A stretch of 64,000 bases of DNA from contig JAISVX010000003.1 in assembly GCA_031271345.1 (NCBI GenBank), positions 563,223 to 627,222 of the forward strand, read 5' to 3'. The notes below the pieces were generated by a model that saw only the letters and a list, made by a program, of their open reading frames with translations, did no database searches and had not been told where the DNA came from. Each line of letters opens with the position of its first letter. Positions within the stretch are counted from its first letter, which is position 1. The DNA comes from Lactobacillaceae bacterium. Lineage in GTDB: Bacteria; Pseudomonadota; Alphaproteobacteria; RF32; CAG-239. Shown piece by piece: positions 16,829-25,783 of this stretch. The translations under genes and the position numbers were made by a program.

Positions 16829-19231
16829 ATGACAAAAAGAATGTTAATTGACGACACTCACCCGGAAGAAACGAGAGTTGTTGTTATCGATGGAAATAAA
16901 TTAGAAGACGTTGAATTTGAATCAAGCGCAAAAAAGCAAATCAAAGGCAACGTATATTTAGCAAAAATCATGAGAATAGAGCCATCCCTCCAGGCGGCAT
17001 TCGTCGATTATGGCGGAAACAAGCATGGTTTCTTGGCTTTTGGAGAAATTCACCCAGATTATTACAATGTATCTGAGAAAGAAATCGCGGAAATTGAAAA
17101 AGACGTAGATGACATTATCGACGCAAAAAAACAAAGCATTAAAGACCGCGAACATGAAAGAGAACGCCAAAGAGAAGCAAAAGCGGCTATTGCCGAAGAA
17201 AAGAGATTAGCCGAAGAAGCTCTAAAAGCAAAAGAAAATGACGAGAGCAAGGATAACGATACTGCCGAAAACTCGGAAACCGAAGCAACTTCTGCCGAAG
17301 CTCCGGCGGAAGAAAAGAGAAGAGGCAAAGGAAGAAGGTATCTAAGAAGAGGCAATAAAAAAAGCTTCAAAGAAAACAACAATGAAGAAAAAGCTTCCGA
17401 ACCCGTATCTGATAATGCAGGCAATAGTTCTGACGAGAATAAAAAAGACGCTTCTAACGAAAAGAAAAAAATAAAAAAACCGGCTTCAGGCAGAAAACAA
17501 AAAAATGAGCTAAAAGTTTTGGCGGAAAATTCTGGAACAAGAGAAGATACGGTTCGTGAAAATGTAAACTATCCAAAAACATCAAAAAGAATTGACGATG
17601 ACGCATACGATGTGTCAGACGACGACATTGACGATGATGACGAGCAGGATTTTAACTTTGAGCTTCAAAGAAAACTTCTGGTTTCGCGCAAATTGTTTCA
17701 CAAAAGCAAAATACAAGATGTGATTAAGGAAGGACAAGTTGTTCTTGTTCAGGTTGTGAAAGAAGAAAGAGGAAACAAAGGCGCCGCTCTGACAACATAT
17801 CTGTCTCTTGCGGGAAGATATTGCGTTTTAATGCCAAACAGAATAAAAAGCGGCGGCGTTTCCAGAAAAATAACAAACGCTTCCGACCGAAAAAGACTGA
17901 AATCAATATTAAAAGAGCTTCCTCTTAACAGCGATATGTCAATGATTGTCAGAACTGCCGGAGAAGATAAAACCAAAATCGACATTACCCGCGACTACAA
18001 TTATTTGATAAGAACATGGAACCAAATAAAAACCGACGCATTAAAAAGCAAAGCTCCAAAACTAATCCACGAAGAAGCTAACCTGATAAAAAGGGCGTTG
18101 CGAGACATGTATACCAAGGATATTTCCGAAGTTATCGTTGACGGCGCAAATGCGTATAAGACAGCAAAAGACTTTATAAGAATACTGTCTCCGCAAAGCA
18201 TGAAAAAAATTAAGACCTGCAGGGAAAACGATGCTCCGTTGTTCCAGCGCTTTCAGGTCGAAGGGCAGCTTGAAAAACTTCATGACACAACCGTTCAGCT
18301 GGAGTCAGGCGGATATTTGGTTATAAACCCAACCGAAGCGTTGGTCGCTATCGATGTTAACTCCGGCAGAGCCACCAAAGAAAAAGATTTGGAAGAAACC
18401 GCTCTTAAAACAAACCTTGAAGCAGTTGATGAAATTGCCCGCCAGTTAAGATTAAGAAACCTTGCCGGCCTGGTTGTCGTCGACTTTATTGATATGGAAG
18501 ACAGCTCCAACGATAATGCGGTTGAAAAACGTATGAGAGAAGCTCTAAAGAAAGACCGCTCCCGCGTGCAGGTTGGCAAAATGAGCTGTTTCGGGCTGAT
18601 TGAAATTTCTCGTCAGAGAATGCACCCTTCTTTCTTTGAAACCAGCTATGAAGTATGTCCTCACTGCCTTGGAAAAGGAATGGTCAGAACTACCGAGTCA
18701 TGCTCTGTGTCCATTCTTCGCGAAATTGAAGGCGAAGGAGTTAAAGGACGTTATTCAAGCATAAACGTTTATGTTCCATGCAATATCGCAATATATCTTT
18801 TGAACCAAAAAAGAACCGTTCTGTCCGCTCTTGAAGCAAAATATAACATGGGCATTATAATCAGTGCTGACGACAATGTTAAAAACATATCCAACTTCAG
18901 GATAGAACGCACAAAAACTACAAAAGGCATGGAAGAAACAAGCGCAAAAGATTATGCTGAGAATAATGAAGAAGCGCAAGCGCATGACGAGGATATATAT
19001 TGGGAAAGCAATGCCGCTGAACAGAATAATAACGGCAGAAACAACAATTTTAACCGTCACGGCAAAAACAACGGCCGCTTCGATAAAAGAAGAAACCATG
19101 ACCGAAGAAATGATAATGGTTATAACGACAGAAGAAAATCTTACGATAATAATCAGGAAGAAAAGAGACACGCTTCCAAAGATGATAAAAAGGAAAAATC
19201 TAGTTGGTGGAAAAAACTAATAGGCGGTTAG
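16829..19231 (+). CDS. rne: Ribonuclease E/G
   Basis: An 800-residue endoribonuclease of mRNA decay and rRNA processing. The S1 domain begins at about residue 37 (GNVYLAKIMRIEPSLQAAFVDYG) and is split by a charged low-complexity insert from about 85 to 270. The catalytic domain has the metal-binding aspartates in AIDVNSG (about 508) and VVDFIDM (about 551), and the Zn-link CPHCLGKG (about 609). The C-terminal tail of about 120 residues is Asn/Arg/Asp/Lys-rich and disordered-looking, a short degradosome scaffold. The long S1 insert is typical of alphaproteobacterial enzymes. It is preceded by a hairpin-rich leader and overlaps the next gene if that gene's first ATG is used. Confidence 0.92.
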   Translation: MTKRMLIDDTHPEETRVVVIDGNKLEDVEFESSAKKQIKGNVYLAKIMRIEPSLQAAFVDYGGNKHGFLAFGEIHPDYYNVSEKEIAEIEKDVDDIIDAKKQSIKDREHERERQREAKAAIAEEKRLAEEALKAKENDESKDNDTAENSETEATSAEAPAEEKRRGKGRRYLRRGNKKSFKENNNEEKASEPVSDNAGNSSDENKKDASNEKKKIKKPASGRKQKNELKVLAENSGTREDTVRENVNYPKTSKRIDDDAYDVSDDDIDDDDEQDFNFELQRKLLVSRKLFHKSKIQDVIKEGQVVLVQVVKEERGNKGAALTTYLSLAGRYCVLMPNRIKSGGVSRKITNASDRKRLKSILKELPLNSDMSMIVRTAGEDKTKIDITRDYNYLIRTWNQIKTDALKSKAPKLIHEEANLIKRALRDMYTKDISEVIVDGANAYKTAKDFIRILSPQSMKKIKTCRENDAPLFQRFQVEGQLEKLHDTTVQLESGGYLVINPTEALVAIDVNSGRATKEKDLEETALKTNLEAVDEIARQLRLRNLAGLVVVDFIDMEDSSNDNAVEKRMREALKKDRSRVQVGKMSCFGLIEISRQRMHPSFFETSYEVCPHCLGKGMVRTTESCSVSILREIEGEGVKGRYSSINVYVPCNIAIYLLNQKRTVLSALEAKYNMGIIISADDNVKNISNFRIERTKTTKGMEETSAKDYAENNEEAQAHDEDIYWESNAAEQNNNGRNNNFNRHGKNNGRFDKRRNHDRRNDNGYNDRRKSYDNNQEEKRHASKDDKKEKSSWWKKLIGG

Positions 19232-20565
19232 GTTTTAAACTTGAACAGATAAAGACAAAGCTCATAGGCGGCATAATGCTGCTTATGAGTTTTTTTCTTT
19301 GCAAAAACACTTTCTCTCTCAATATTATATATGACGAAGAAGCCGAATTATACCTTCAAAATTTAGCGCGTCCCATATTTAGAGCAGCAAACCAGCCTTT
19401 CAACCGCAACAACTTTTTTATCGTCAATGACGACGGTCTAAACGCCTTTGTCGCCGACGGCAACGCCTTATTTATAAACACAGGAACCATAATCAGCTCG
19501 GATAATGACGATGAAATTGCGGGGGTTATCGCCCATGAGGTCGGACATATACAAGGCGGACATATCTTAAGAGGAAAACTAAGGCAGCAGGAATTATCAG
19601 AAGTTGGTTTAGCCTCCATGCTGCTGGCTGGAGCCGCCGCCGTAATGAGCGGACGCGGCGATGTCGGAATGGCGATTATGCTCGGCTCGCAGTCATCCAT
19701 CCTAAATTCATACCTCAGCTATATGGTCGAAGAAGAAAGAAGCGCCGATGAAGCCGGCATAAAATTTTTAAAAGAAACTCAAACTTCTCCAGAGGGTATG
19801 AGAAACTTTATGAAAAAAATTGCCCAGCAAAATATTGCCGAAGGAATTGAAGAAACATCTTATTTTCGCACGCACCCTGTAACTAAAGAACGTCTTGGCT
19901 TTTTGGACAATGCCGTTAAGAACTCCCATTACACGGGAAGAAATAAAACCAGCGAAGAGTTTTTGAGAGTAAAAGCAAAGCTTATAGCTTTTCTTTATAC
20001 TCCTGATACGGCATTAAAATACTACCCTAAAAACAATACTATTCCAGAAAAATACGCTCATACGATTATCTATTTTAAACAAATGAAAAAGCAAGAAGCC
20101 ATAAATAATATTAACGAGCTTATTGGGCTGGAGCCGAATAATCCGTTCTTTAGAGAGCTAAAAGCCCAGATATTTATGGAAACCGGCGATGTTAAAACCG
20201 CAAAAAAAGAATATAAAAAAGCGTTAGATTTGCTTCCAAACTCTACCCTTCTAAAAGTAAGTTATGCTCAGGCGACAATTGAAGACGAGCCGACTTCGCA
20301 AGAATTAAAAGAATTAGAAACAATGTTAAACCAAGCCGTTTTTGTCAGACCAAGTTATGAAGCGTGGATACTTCTTGCAAGAACCTACGGCATGCAGAAT
20401 AAACTCCCCGAGGCAAATTATGCCTCGGCGGAAGGAAGTTTTAGGCTTGGTCTGTTTGACGTTGCAAAAAAACAGGCGAATGACGCGCTTAAAGGCAATT
20501 CTTCGCCAAAATTAACCCTGAAAATAAACGACCTCATAAACAGAATAGATGAATATAAAAGATAG
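19204..20565 (+). CDS. Periplasmic M48 metallopeptidase with TPR region (BepA-like)
   Basis: A 453-residue zinc protease. The HEVGH motif is near residue 111 (IAHEVGHIQGGH) and the third ligand is in EERSADEAG near 177. TPR-like helices fill the C-terminal half (about 285-440). The BepA/YfgC group handles outer-membrane protein assembly and degrades misfolded forms. An N-terminal hydrophobic stretch (IGGIMLLMSFFLCKNTFS) is a signal sequence. The ATG at 19204 would overlap rne by 28 bases; the in-frame ATG at 19276 is an alternative that gives a short signal peptide. Co-transcription with rne is likely. Confidence 0.85.
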   Translation: MVEKTNRRLGFKLEQIKTKLIGGIMLLMSFFLCKNTFSLNIIYDEEAELYLQNLARPIFRAANQPFNRNNFFIVNDDGLNAFVADGNALFINTGTIISSDNDDEIAGVIAHEVGHIQGGHILRGKLRQQELSEVGLASMLLAGAAAVMSGRGDVGMAIMLGSQSSILNSYLSYMVEEERSADEAGIKFLKETQTSPEGMRNFMKKIAQQNIAEGIEETSYFRTHPVTKERLGFLDNAVKNSHYTGRNKTSEEFLRVKAKLIAFLYTPDTALKYYPKNNTIPEKYAHTIIYFKQMKKQEAINNINELIGLEPNNPFFRELKAQIFMETGDVKTAKKEYKKALDLLPNSTLLKVSYAQATIEDEPTSQELKELETMLNQAVFVRPSYEAWILLARTYGMQNKLPEANYASAEGSFRLGLFDVAKKQANDALKGNSSPKLTLKINDLINRIDEYKR

Positions 20566-20566
20566 C

Positions 20567-21565
20567 TTATTTTAACTCTTTCAGTAATTCCTTCGCAATA
20601 TTTTCATAAGCAATGCTGTGCGGACTGTCGGGGCTGGAGAAAACAACAGGCATCCCGTTATCAGAAGTTTCTCTGATTTCTATATGCAGAGGAATCTCGC
20701 CCAAAAATTTTACTTTAAGCTTTTCTGAAGTTTCTTTTGCGCCTTCGTGACCAAAAATCTCGGCTCTTGTTCCACAGTTTTCACATATATAATAGCTCAT
20801 GTTTTCAACAATCCCCAATATAGGAATCCCAACTTTCTGAAACATATTCACCCCTTTTACCGCATCAATCAGCGCAATATCCTGAGGAGTGGAAACTATC
20901 ACAATCCCATTAAGGTCTAATTTCTGAGAAAGAGACAACTGAATATCCCCGGTTCCCGGAGGCATATCAATTATCATAACATCGACATCATGCCAGTTTG
21001 TATCGGTGATAAGCTGCTGAATTGCTCCGACAGCTTTTGAGCCGCGCCATATTAACGCTGTGTTTCTATCAATCAGCGCGCCGATAGACATCGACTGAAT
21101 ATTCGCATGCATAAAAGGCTCAAATGTACTGCCGTCAAACGACCTCACCGGCTCGCCCTCATATCCAAGCATTGTTGGAATAGACGGACCATATATGTCC
21201 GCGTCAAACAAAGCGACGTTCATGCCTTGGTTCGCTAATGCCAAGGCAATATTAACAGAAGTTGTAGACTTTCCTACCCCACCTTTTCCCGAAGCAACGC
21301 CGATTATTTTTTTCACACCTTTAACATTCCACTTATCATCAAAAGAAGCGGGTGACGGCTTTGAAACATTTTTAGAAACCGTATGGACGACAGAGACTTT
21401 TTTTACATTATCCAAGCTTTTGACCCGCACCGTAATTTCGCTGTCCGCATTTTCCAGTTCAGATCCCACCAATGTGATAATGACCTTACTATTAAAAACT
21501 TTTATACTTTCTATCTGCTCGGTTTTATAAAAATTAGAAACTATCTCTTTTATTTTATTTTCCAT
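20567..21565 (-). CDS. mrp: Mrp/ApbC-type Fe-S cluster carrier ATPase
   Basis: A 332-residue P-loop ATPase that carries and delivers Fe-S clusters. A compact N-terminal domain (1-65) is followed by the deviant Walker A SGKGGVGKST (92-101), the IIDMPPGTGD switch, and the cluster-binding CENC pair near residue 232 (YYICENCGTR). The N-terminal domain is shorter and more divergent than the usual MIP18-like (DUF59) domain. The gene is convergent with the M48 protease gene, whose stop is 1 base away, and lies 16 bases downstream of a small gene that duplicates its N-terminal domain. Confidence 0.92.
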   Translation of the reverse strand: MENKIKEIVSNFYKTEQIESIKVFNSKVIITLVGSELENADSEITVRVKSLDNVKKVSVVHTVSKNVSKPSPASFDDKWNVKGVKKIIGVASGKGGVGKSTTSVNIALALANQGMNVALFDADIYGPSIPTMLGYEGEPVRSFDGSTFEPFMHANIQSMSIGALIDRNTALIWRGSKAVGAIQQLITDTNWHDVDVMIIDMPPGTGDIQLSLSQKLDLNGIVIVSTPQDIALIDAVKGVNMFQKVGIPILGIVENMSYYICENCGTRAEIFGHEGAKETSEKLKVKFLGEIPLHIEIRETSDNGMPVVFSSPDSPHSIAYENIAKELLKELK

Positions 21566-21581
21566 ACTAGTCCAGTCTTTT

Positions 21582-21773
21582 TTATTTTTTTACGTGTTCG
21601 ATTGATACTTTTTCAATACCAACGTTATACATCTCTTTTTTCATTTTTTCATCAATATTTTTCGCATCTTCGCCGATTAGCTGGATTCTAACAATATTGC
21701 TTGCTATCTCAAGCTTTTTTACCTGGTCCTTTTTATAATATTTTGAAATAATATCGTCAATTTTCTTTTTCAT
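21582..21773 (-). CDS. Stand-alone paralogue of the Mrp N-terminal domain
   Basis: A 63-residue protein directly upstream of mrp. It can be aligned over its length with residues 1-65 of the neighbouring Mrp. Both start with a Lys-rich helix of the form KIxxIxSxxYKxxQ, continue with an xxxxIVRIQLIG / xxKVIITLVG strand, a short acidic loop, and end in a VEKVSIEHVKK / VKKVSVVHTVSK strand. This indicates a tandem duplication of the domain. It may regulate or partner Mrp. It is probably translated from the same mRNA, starting from the region shared with hflK. Confidence 0.7.
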   Translation of the reverse strand: MKKKIDDIISKYYKKDQVKKLEIASNIVRIQLIGEDAKNIDEKMKKEMYNVGIEKVSIEHVKK

Positions 21774-21889
21774 GGCTTTGTTCCTTAATCCTGTTGTTAA
21801 TTTGTTAATATAATTTCATCATAGATTGTATTTCCATGATATTTATATTATATAATATTGGAATGTTAAATAACTAGAGGAAGTGATAA

Positions 21890-22978
21890 ATGGCAGATAA
21901 TAAAAATCCATGGGAAGACGATACTCCTTATGAAAGACCTCAAAAAGAAGGAACAAACCCCAAGGTAACAAAAATCTCGGATATAAAAAGAAAAAACAAT
22001 GTTTTCTTTGAGTTTGAGTGGAAAATCAGATGGTTGATTTTTGCCCTGGCTGCAATCTGGCTGGCTTCAGGATTTTATCAAATCGAACCAAACGAACAAG
22101 GCATTGTTTTACGTTTTGGCGCATATCAAAACACGACCGACGCCGGTTTGCAGTATCACCTTCCTTATCCGATTGAAACCGTTATTAAAGTAAACCAAAC
22201 TCAGGAAAGAAGCTTTACTCTCGGCGTATCAAGCAGCAATAGTTATGGCAGCAGCAACTACAGCGGAAACGGCTTCCCTGCAAAAAACAGATACGGCTCG
22301 GCACAAAGCTCTGGTTCTTATGATAACTTTACCGAAAGCCACATGCTGACCGGCGACGAAAGCATTGTCGATATAAACTTAACAATCGTTTGGAAAATTA
22401 AAAATTCAAAAGATTATCTTTTCTCTCTAAGAGAACCAGACCAAACCGTATATGTTGCGGCTCAGTCTGTTCTCCGCGAGATTGTCGGTCAGTCGCAAAT
22501 GATGGAGATTATCACCGGAGATCGTGGCAAAGTTGAAGAAGAAACCAAAAAAGAACTTCAGTCTGTTCTTGACGAATATGGCTCGGGAATTGAAATAACC
22601 CGCGTTCAGCTTCAAAAAGCGGATCCTCCGCAACAAGTTGTCGACGCTTTCAACGAAGTTCAGCGCGCCAGAAACGATAAAGAAAAATATCAGGAGCAAG
22701 CTCTGGCTTATTACAACAACGTTGTTCCAAAAGCGGAAGGACAAGCCATTCAAATGCTTAACAATGCAAAAGCATATAAAAATAAAGTTGTAAACGACGC
22801 TATCGGCGAAAGCGAAAGATATAAAAGCATTTATAGTGCGTACAAGCAGGGAAAAGACGTAACGTCGACAAGAATGTATTTCGAAACTATGGAAGAAGTG
22901 CTTAACAAGTCCAACACCGTTATCGTAGACCCTTCCGCAAAAGGTCAAAATGTATTACCTCTTCTGCAAGTGAAATAA
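21890..22978 (+). CDS. hflK: FtsH modulator HflK
   Basis: A 362-residue SPFH/Band-7 inner-membrane protein that forms a cage with HflC around the FtsH protease. There is an N-terminal cytoplasmic polar segment, a membrane helix at about residues 45-63, the SPFH domain and a long C-terminal coiled coil with the REIVGQSQMMEIITGDR signature. A Ser/Gly/Asn/Tyr-rich stretch (about residues 107-140, SSSNSYGSSNYSGNG) interrupts the first part of the SPFH domain. The ATG follows AGAGGAAG. hflC follows after 13 bases. The divergent intergenic region to the mrp leader is about 115 bases. Confidence 0.93.
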   Translation: MADNKNPWEDDTPYERPQKEGTNPKVTKISDIKRKNNVFFEFEWKIRWLIFALAAIWLASGFYQIEPNEQGIVLRFGAYQNTTDAGLQYHLPYPIETVIKVNQTQERSFTLGVSSSNSYGSSNYSGNGFPAKNRYGSAQSSGSYDNFTESHMLTGDESIVDINLTIVWKIKNSKDYLFSLREPDQTVYVAAQSVLREIVGQSQMMEIITGDRGKVEEETKKELQSVLDEYGSGIEITRVQLQKADPPQQVVDAFNEVQRARNDKEKYQEQALAYYNNVVPKAEGQAIQMLNNAKAYKNKVVNDAIGESERYKSIYSAYKQGKDVTSTRMYFETMEEVLNKSNTVIVDPSAKGQNVLPLLQVK

Positions 22979-22991
22979 TGGAGTAAAGAAA

Positions 22992-23867
22992 ATGATTAGT
23001 AAGACAAAAATTTCAGCATTCATTGCTCTGGCAGTCGCGGCATTTATAGCTTTCAACTCTCTTTATGTTGTGGGACAGACAGAACAAGCCATAGTCTTGC
23101 AGTTTGGCGAGCCTATGCGCGAAGAAACGACACCCGGCTTGAAAGCCAAGGTGCCGTTTATTCAAAATGTCGTATTTTATGACAACAGGCTTTTAAGGCT
23201 TGATCCTTCGGCTCAAAGTATGCTTCTAAACGACAAAAAACGCTTGGAAGTCGACAGCTTTACAAGATATAAAATTGTTGACCCGTTAAAATTTTATAAA
23301 ACAGTACGTATGGAAAGACAAGCCGAAAGCAAACTTCAGGAAATCGTGAACTCGTCTGTTCGTAAAGTTTTGGGTAAAATCACCCTTCAGGAGCTGTTGT
23401 CTGAAAAAAGAAACCAAATTATGAAAGACATCAGCGAAGCGGTTAAGGGCGAAGCAAAACAAATCGGCGTCAGCATTGCGGATGTTAGAATCAGAAGAGC
23501 CGATCTTCCTCTTGAAGTCTTAAAATCCATGAACGAAAGAATGATTGCCGACCGTGAAAAAGAAGCTACATTTGAAAGGGCGCAAGGTGAAAAAGCTGCG
23601 ATAGAAATCAAAGCAAAAGCCGATATGGAAAGCGTAATCATTGTTGCCGAAGCAAGAAAAAAAGCGGAGATTCTTAAAGGCGAAGGAGATCAGGAAGCCA
23701 TATCAATTTTAACCAAAATTGCCAACAGCGACTCTAAATTCTATGCTTTCTACCGCTCATTGGAAGCTTATAGAAAATCTTTGGCATCTTCGGACACTTC
23801 TTTGATTATTTCCCCTGAGTCTGAGTTTTTTGAGTTTTTTAAGAAATCAATAAAGACTGGAAAATAA
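22992..23867 (+). CDS. hflC: FtsH modulator HflC
   Basis: A 291-residue SPFH-domain partner of HflK. A single N-terminal membrane helix (about residues 7-26) is followed by GQTEQAIVLQFGEP, the typical start of the SPFH domain, and by a C-terminal coiled coil with the FERAQGEKAAIEIKAKADMESVIIVAEARKKAE run. It controls quality-control proteolysis by FtsH. The stop is 5 bases before the degP-like ATG, so hflK, hflC and the protease form one operon. Confidence 0.94.
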   Translation: MISKTKISAFIALAVAAFIAFNSLYVVGQTEQAIVLQFGEPMREETTPGLKAKVPFIQNVVFYDNRLLRLDPSAQSMLLNDKKRLEVDSFTRYKIVDPLKFYKTVRMERQAESKLQEIVNSSVRKVLGKITLQELLSEKRNQIMKDISEAVKGEAKQIGVSIADVRIRRADLPLEVLKSMNERMIADREKEATFERAQGEKAAIEIKAKADMESVIIVAEARKKAEILKGEGDQEAISILTKIANSDSKFYAFYRSLEAYRKSLASSDTSLIISPESEFFEFFKKSIKTGK

Positions 23868-23872
23868 TGTAA

Positions 23873-25234
23873 ATGAGAACAAGAACCGTAATATTGGGAA
23901 TTTTATTGAGCTTTTACTGCGTCAGCGCGGCAAACGCTCAATGCTCGCTGCCGGATTTTACTGTTCTTGCGGAAAAACTTATGCCTACGGTGGTTAATAT
24001 AACTATTGAGCTTGATACCGACAGCCCGGAATATGAAGACGAGGAACTTACCGCGCCGAAAATATCTTCCGGCTCCGGCTTCATAATCTCGCCCAACGGC
24101 TACATTGTCACCAACAAACACGTTGTTGACAACGCAAAAACCATTCATATAACAACGGGCAGCAGAACATACAAAGCAGACATTATCGGCATTGATAATG
24201 AAACCGATATTGCTTTGTTGATACCGCATGTAAAAACAGAATGGAAAGCCGTCGAGTTTGGAGATTCTGACAAAATAAAAGTCGGCGAATGGATACTTGC
24301 CATCGGAAACCCTTTCGGTTTGGGCAATACCGTAACCAAAGGAATTGTTTCCGCAAAATCAAGAGACATCGAAAGCGGCAACTACGACAGTTTTATACAG
24401 ACAGACGCTTCCATAAACAGAGGCAATTCCGGCGGACCGATGTTCAATATGCAAGGCGAGCTAATCGGCATAAACAACGCAATTTTCTCAACGACTGGAA
24501 GCAGCATGGGAATTGGCTTTGCAATCCCTATAAACCATGTTAAATGGGTTGTCAACGAGCTTAAAACCAAAAGAAAAGTCGAACGCGGCTGGGTCGGCAT
24601 CGGAATTCAGTCAACAACATTTAAAACTCCGGGAAAGGTTGCCATTGGTCCAAATAATGAAGAGCGCGATGTTTTTTTTGAAGAACATGGAGCGATTATA
24701 TCTGTTCTGACCGATAATGCGCCCGCGCAAAAATCAGGGATGGAAGTCGGAGACATTATAATAGAATATAACGATACAAGAATTGATGACACCAAGAACC
24801 TATCGCGCATGATTGCGGAAACGCCAATAGGCGGTAAAACAAAATTCAAAATCCTAAGACAGGGAAAAGAGATTGTTCTTGATGTTATCATTGAGAAAAT
24901 GCCTGAGAAAACCAGTTCCGCCGCAAAACCTGACGCTGCGCCGGCGGTTGTTGAAGTTCCGATATATCATGAAATTTCCGAGCTTGGCATAACTGTCGTT
25001 GAAAATCCGCTGGGTTTAATTATCGCGGAAATAAAGCCAAATTCTGACGCTGCAAACAAAGGTCTGAAAAAAGATGATTTGATTACAAGAATTGACAATA
25101 AAACAATTTTCAATGTCAGCAATGCCAAATCATACGTAAATGACGCAAAGCTTGATAACAACAGAGCCGTACAGCTGCATATCTTAAGCCAGGATAAGAA
25201 CTATTTTGCAACAATCGAGTTGGGAAGAGAATGA
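23873..25234 (+). CDS. degP: Periplasmic serine protease, DegP/HtrA family
   Basis: A 453-residue protease-chaperone with a signal peptide (residues 1-22, cleaved after ANA or nearby). The catalytic triad is His in NKHVVDN, Asp in ETDIALL and Ser in RGNSGGPMFN. Two PDZ domains follow (about 240-340 and 365-450, the first with SGMEVGDIIIEYN). It removes or refolds damaged envelope proteins. Coupling with hflKC is a common alphaproteobacterial arrangement. The next gene, holC, overlaps the stop by 4 bases (ATGA). Confidence 0.93.
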   Translation: MRTRTVILGILLSFYCVSAANAQCSLPDFTVLAEKLMPTVVNITIELDTDSPEYEDEELTAPKISSGSGFIISPNGYIVTNKHVVDNAKTIHITTGSRTYKADIIGIDNETDIALLIPHVKTEWKAVEFGDSDKIKVGEWILAIGNPFGLGNTVTKGIVSAKSRDIESGNYDSFIQTDASINRGNSGGPMFNMQGELIGINNAIFSTTGSSMGIGFAIPINHVKWVVNELKTKRKVERGWVGIGIQSTTFKTPGKVAIGPNNEERDVFFEEHGAIISVLTDNAPAQKSGMEVGDIIIEYNDTRIDDTKNLSRMIAETPIGGKTKFKILRQGKEIVLDVIIEKMPEKTSSAAKPDAAPAVVEVPIYHEISELGITVVENPLGLIIAEIKPNSDAANKGLKKDDLITRIDNKTIFNVSNAKSYVNDAKLDNNRAVQLHILSQDKNYFATIELGRE

Positions 25235-25680
25235 ACAGAATAGATTTTTACCATTTACAAACGCAAGGATTAGACAATGTGCTTCCAAAGCTCATTGAAA
25301 AAGCATATAATTCAGGCAAAAACATCAAAATTAAGGTCGGAACGGAAGAAAGGGTCGAGTTCATAAATTCGCTGCTCTGGACATACAGCGAAACCTCATT
25401 CATTCCTCACGGCTCAAAAAAAGACGGGTTCGCGGAGCTTCAGCCTATTTGGCTGTCTTCAGATGACGACAATCCCAACAACGCTCAAATGCTGTTTCTA
25501 GTTGACGGCGCAAAAGCGAGTTTAGGCGAAACGCTTAAATATGAAAGAGTCTTAAATATTTTTGACGGAAACGATGCCGTATCTCTTGAGAATGCCAGAA
25601 ACTATTGGAAAGAGCTAAAGGGAAATGCCGAGACATACTATTGGCAGCAGGATAATTCTGGAAAATGGCTCCAAAAATAA
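25231..25680 (+). CDS. holC: DNA polymerase III chi subunit
   Basis: A 149-residue HolC-like protein. The N-terminal RIDFYHL strand, the SLLWTYSETSFIPHG segment near residue 45 and the QPIWLS strand match chi, the clamp-loader subunit that contacts SSB at the replication fork. Length is normal. It overlaps the protease gene by 4 bases and is probably translated by coupling. About 100 bases of AT-rich sequence separate it from nifJ. Confidence 0.85.
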   Translation: MNRIDFYHLQTQGLDNVLPKLIEKAYNSGKNIKIKVGTEERVEFINSLLWTYSETSFIPHGSKKDGFAELQPIWLSSDDDNPNNAQMLFLVDGAKASLGETLKYERVLNIFDGNDAVSLENARNYWKELKGNAETYYWQQDNSGKWLQK

Positions 25681-25783
25681 AATCTAAAATAATAAACTAC
25701 TGAAAACAAATAAATTACCTAGCATTTTCTATAAAAGTGTTATACAAATTATATTATTTTACTTAATTATAAGAGGAAAAAAC

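Noticed and set aside
17062-17424. Long antisense reading frame opposite rne
   Set aside because: It is the Leu/Ser-rich complement of the Glu/Lys-rich insert of rne, with no ribosome site and no independent coding signs.
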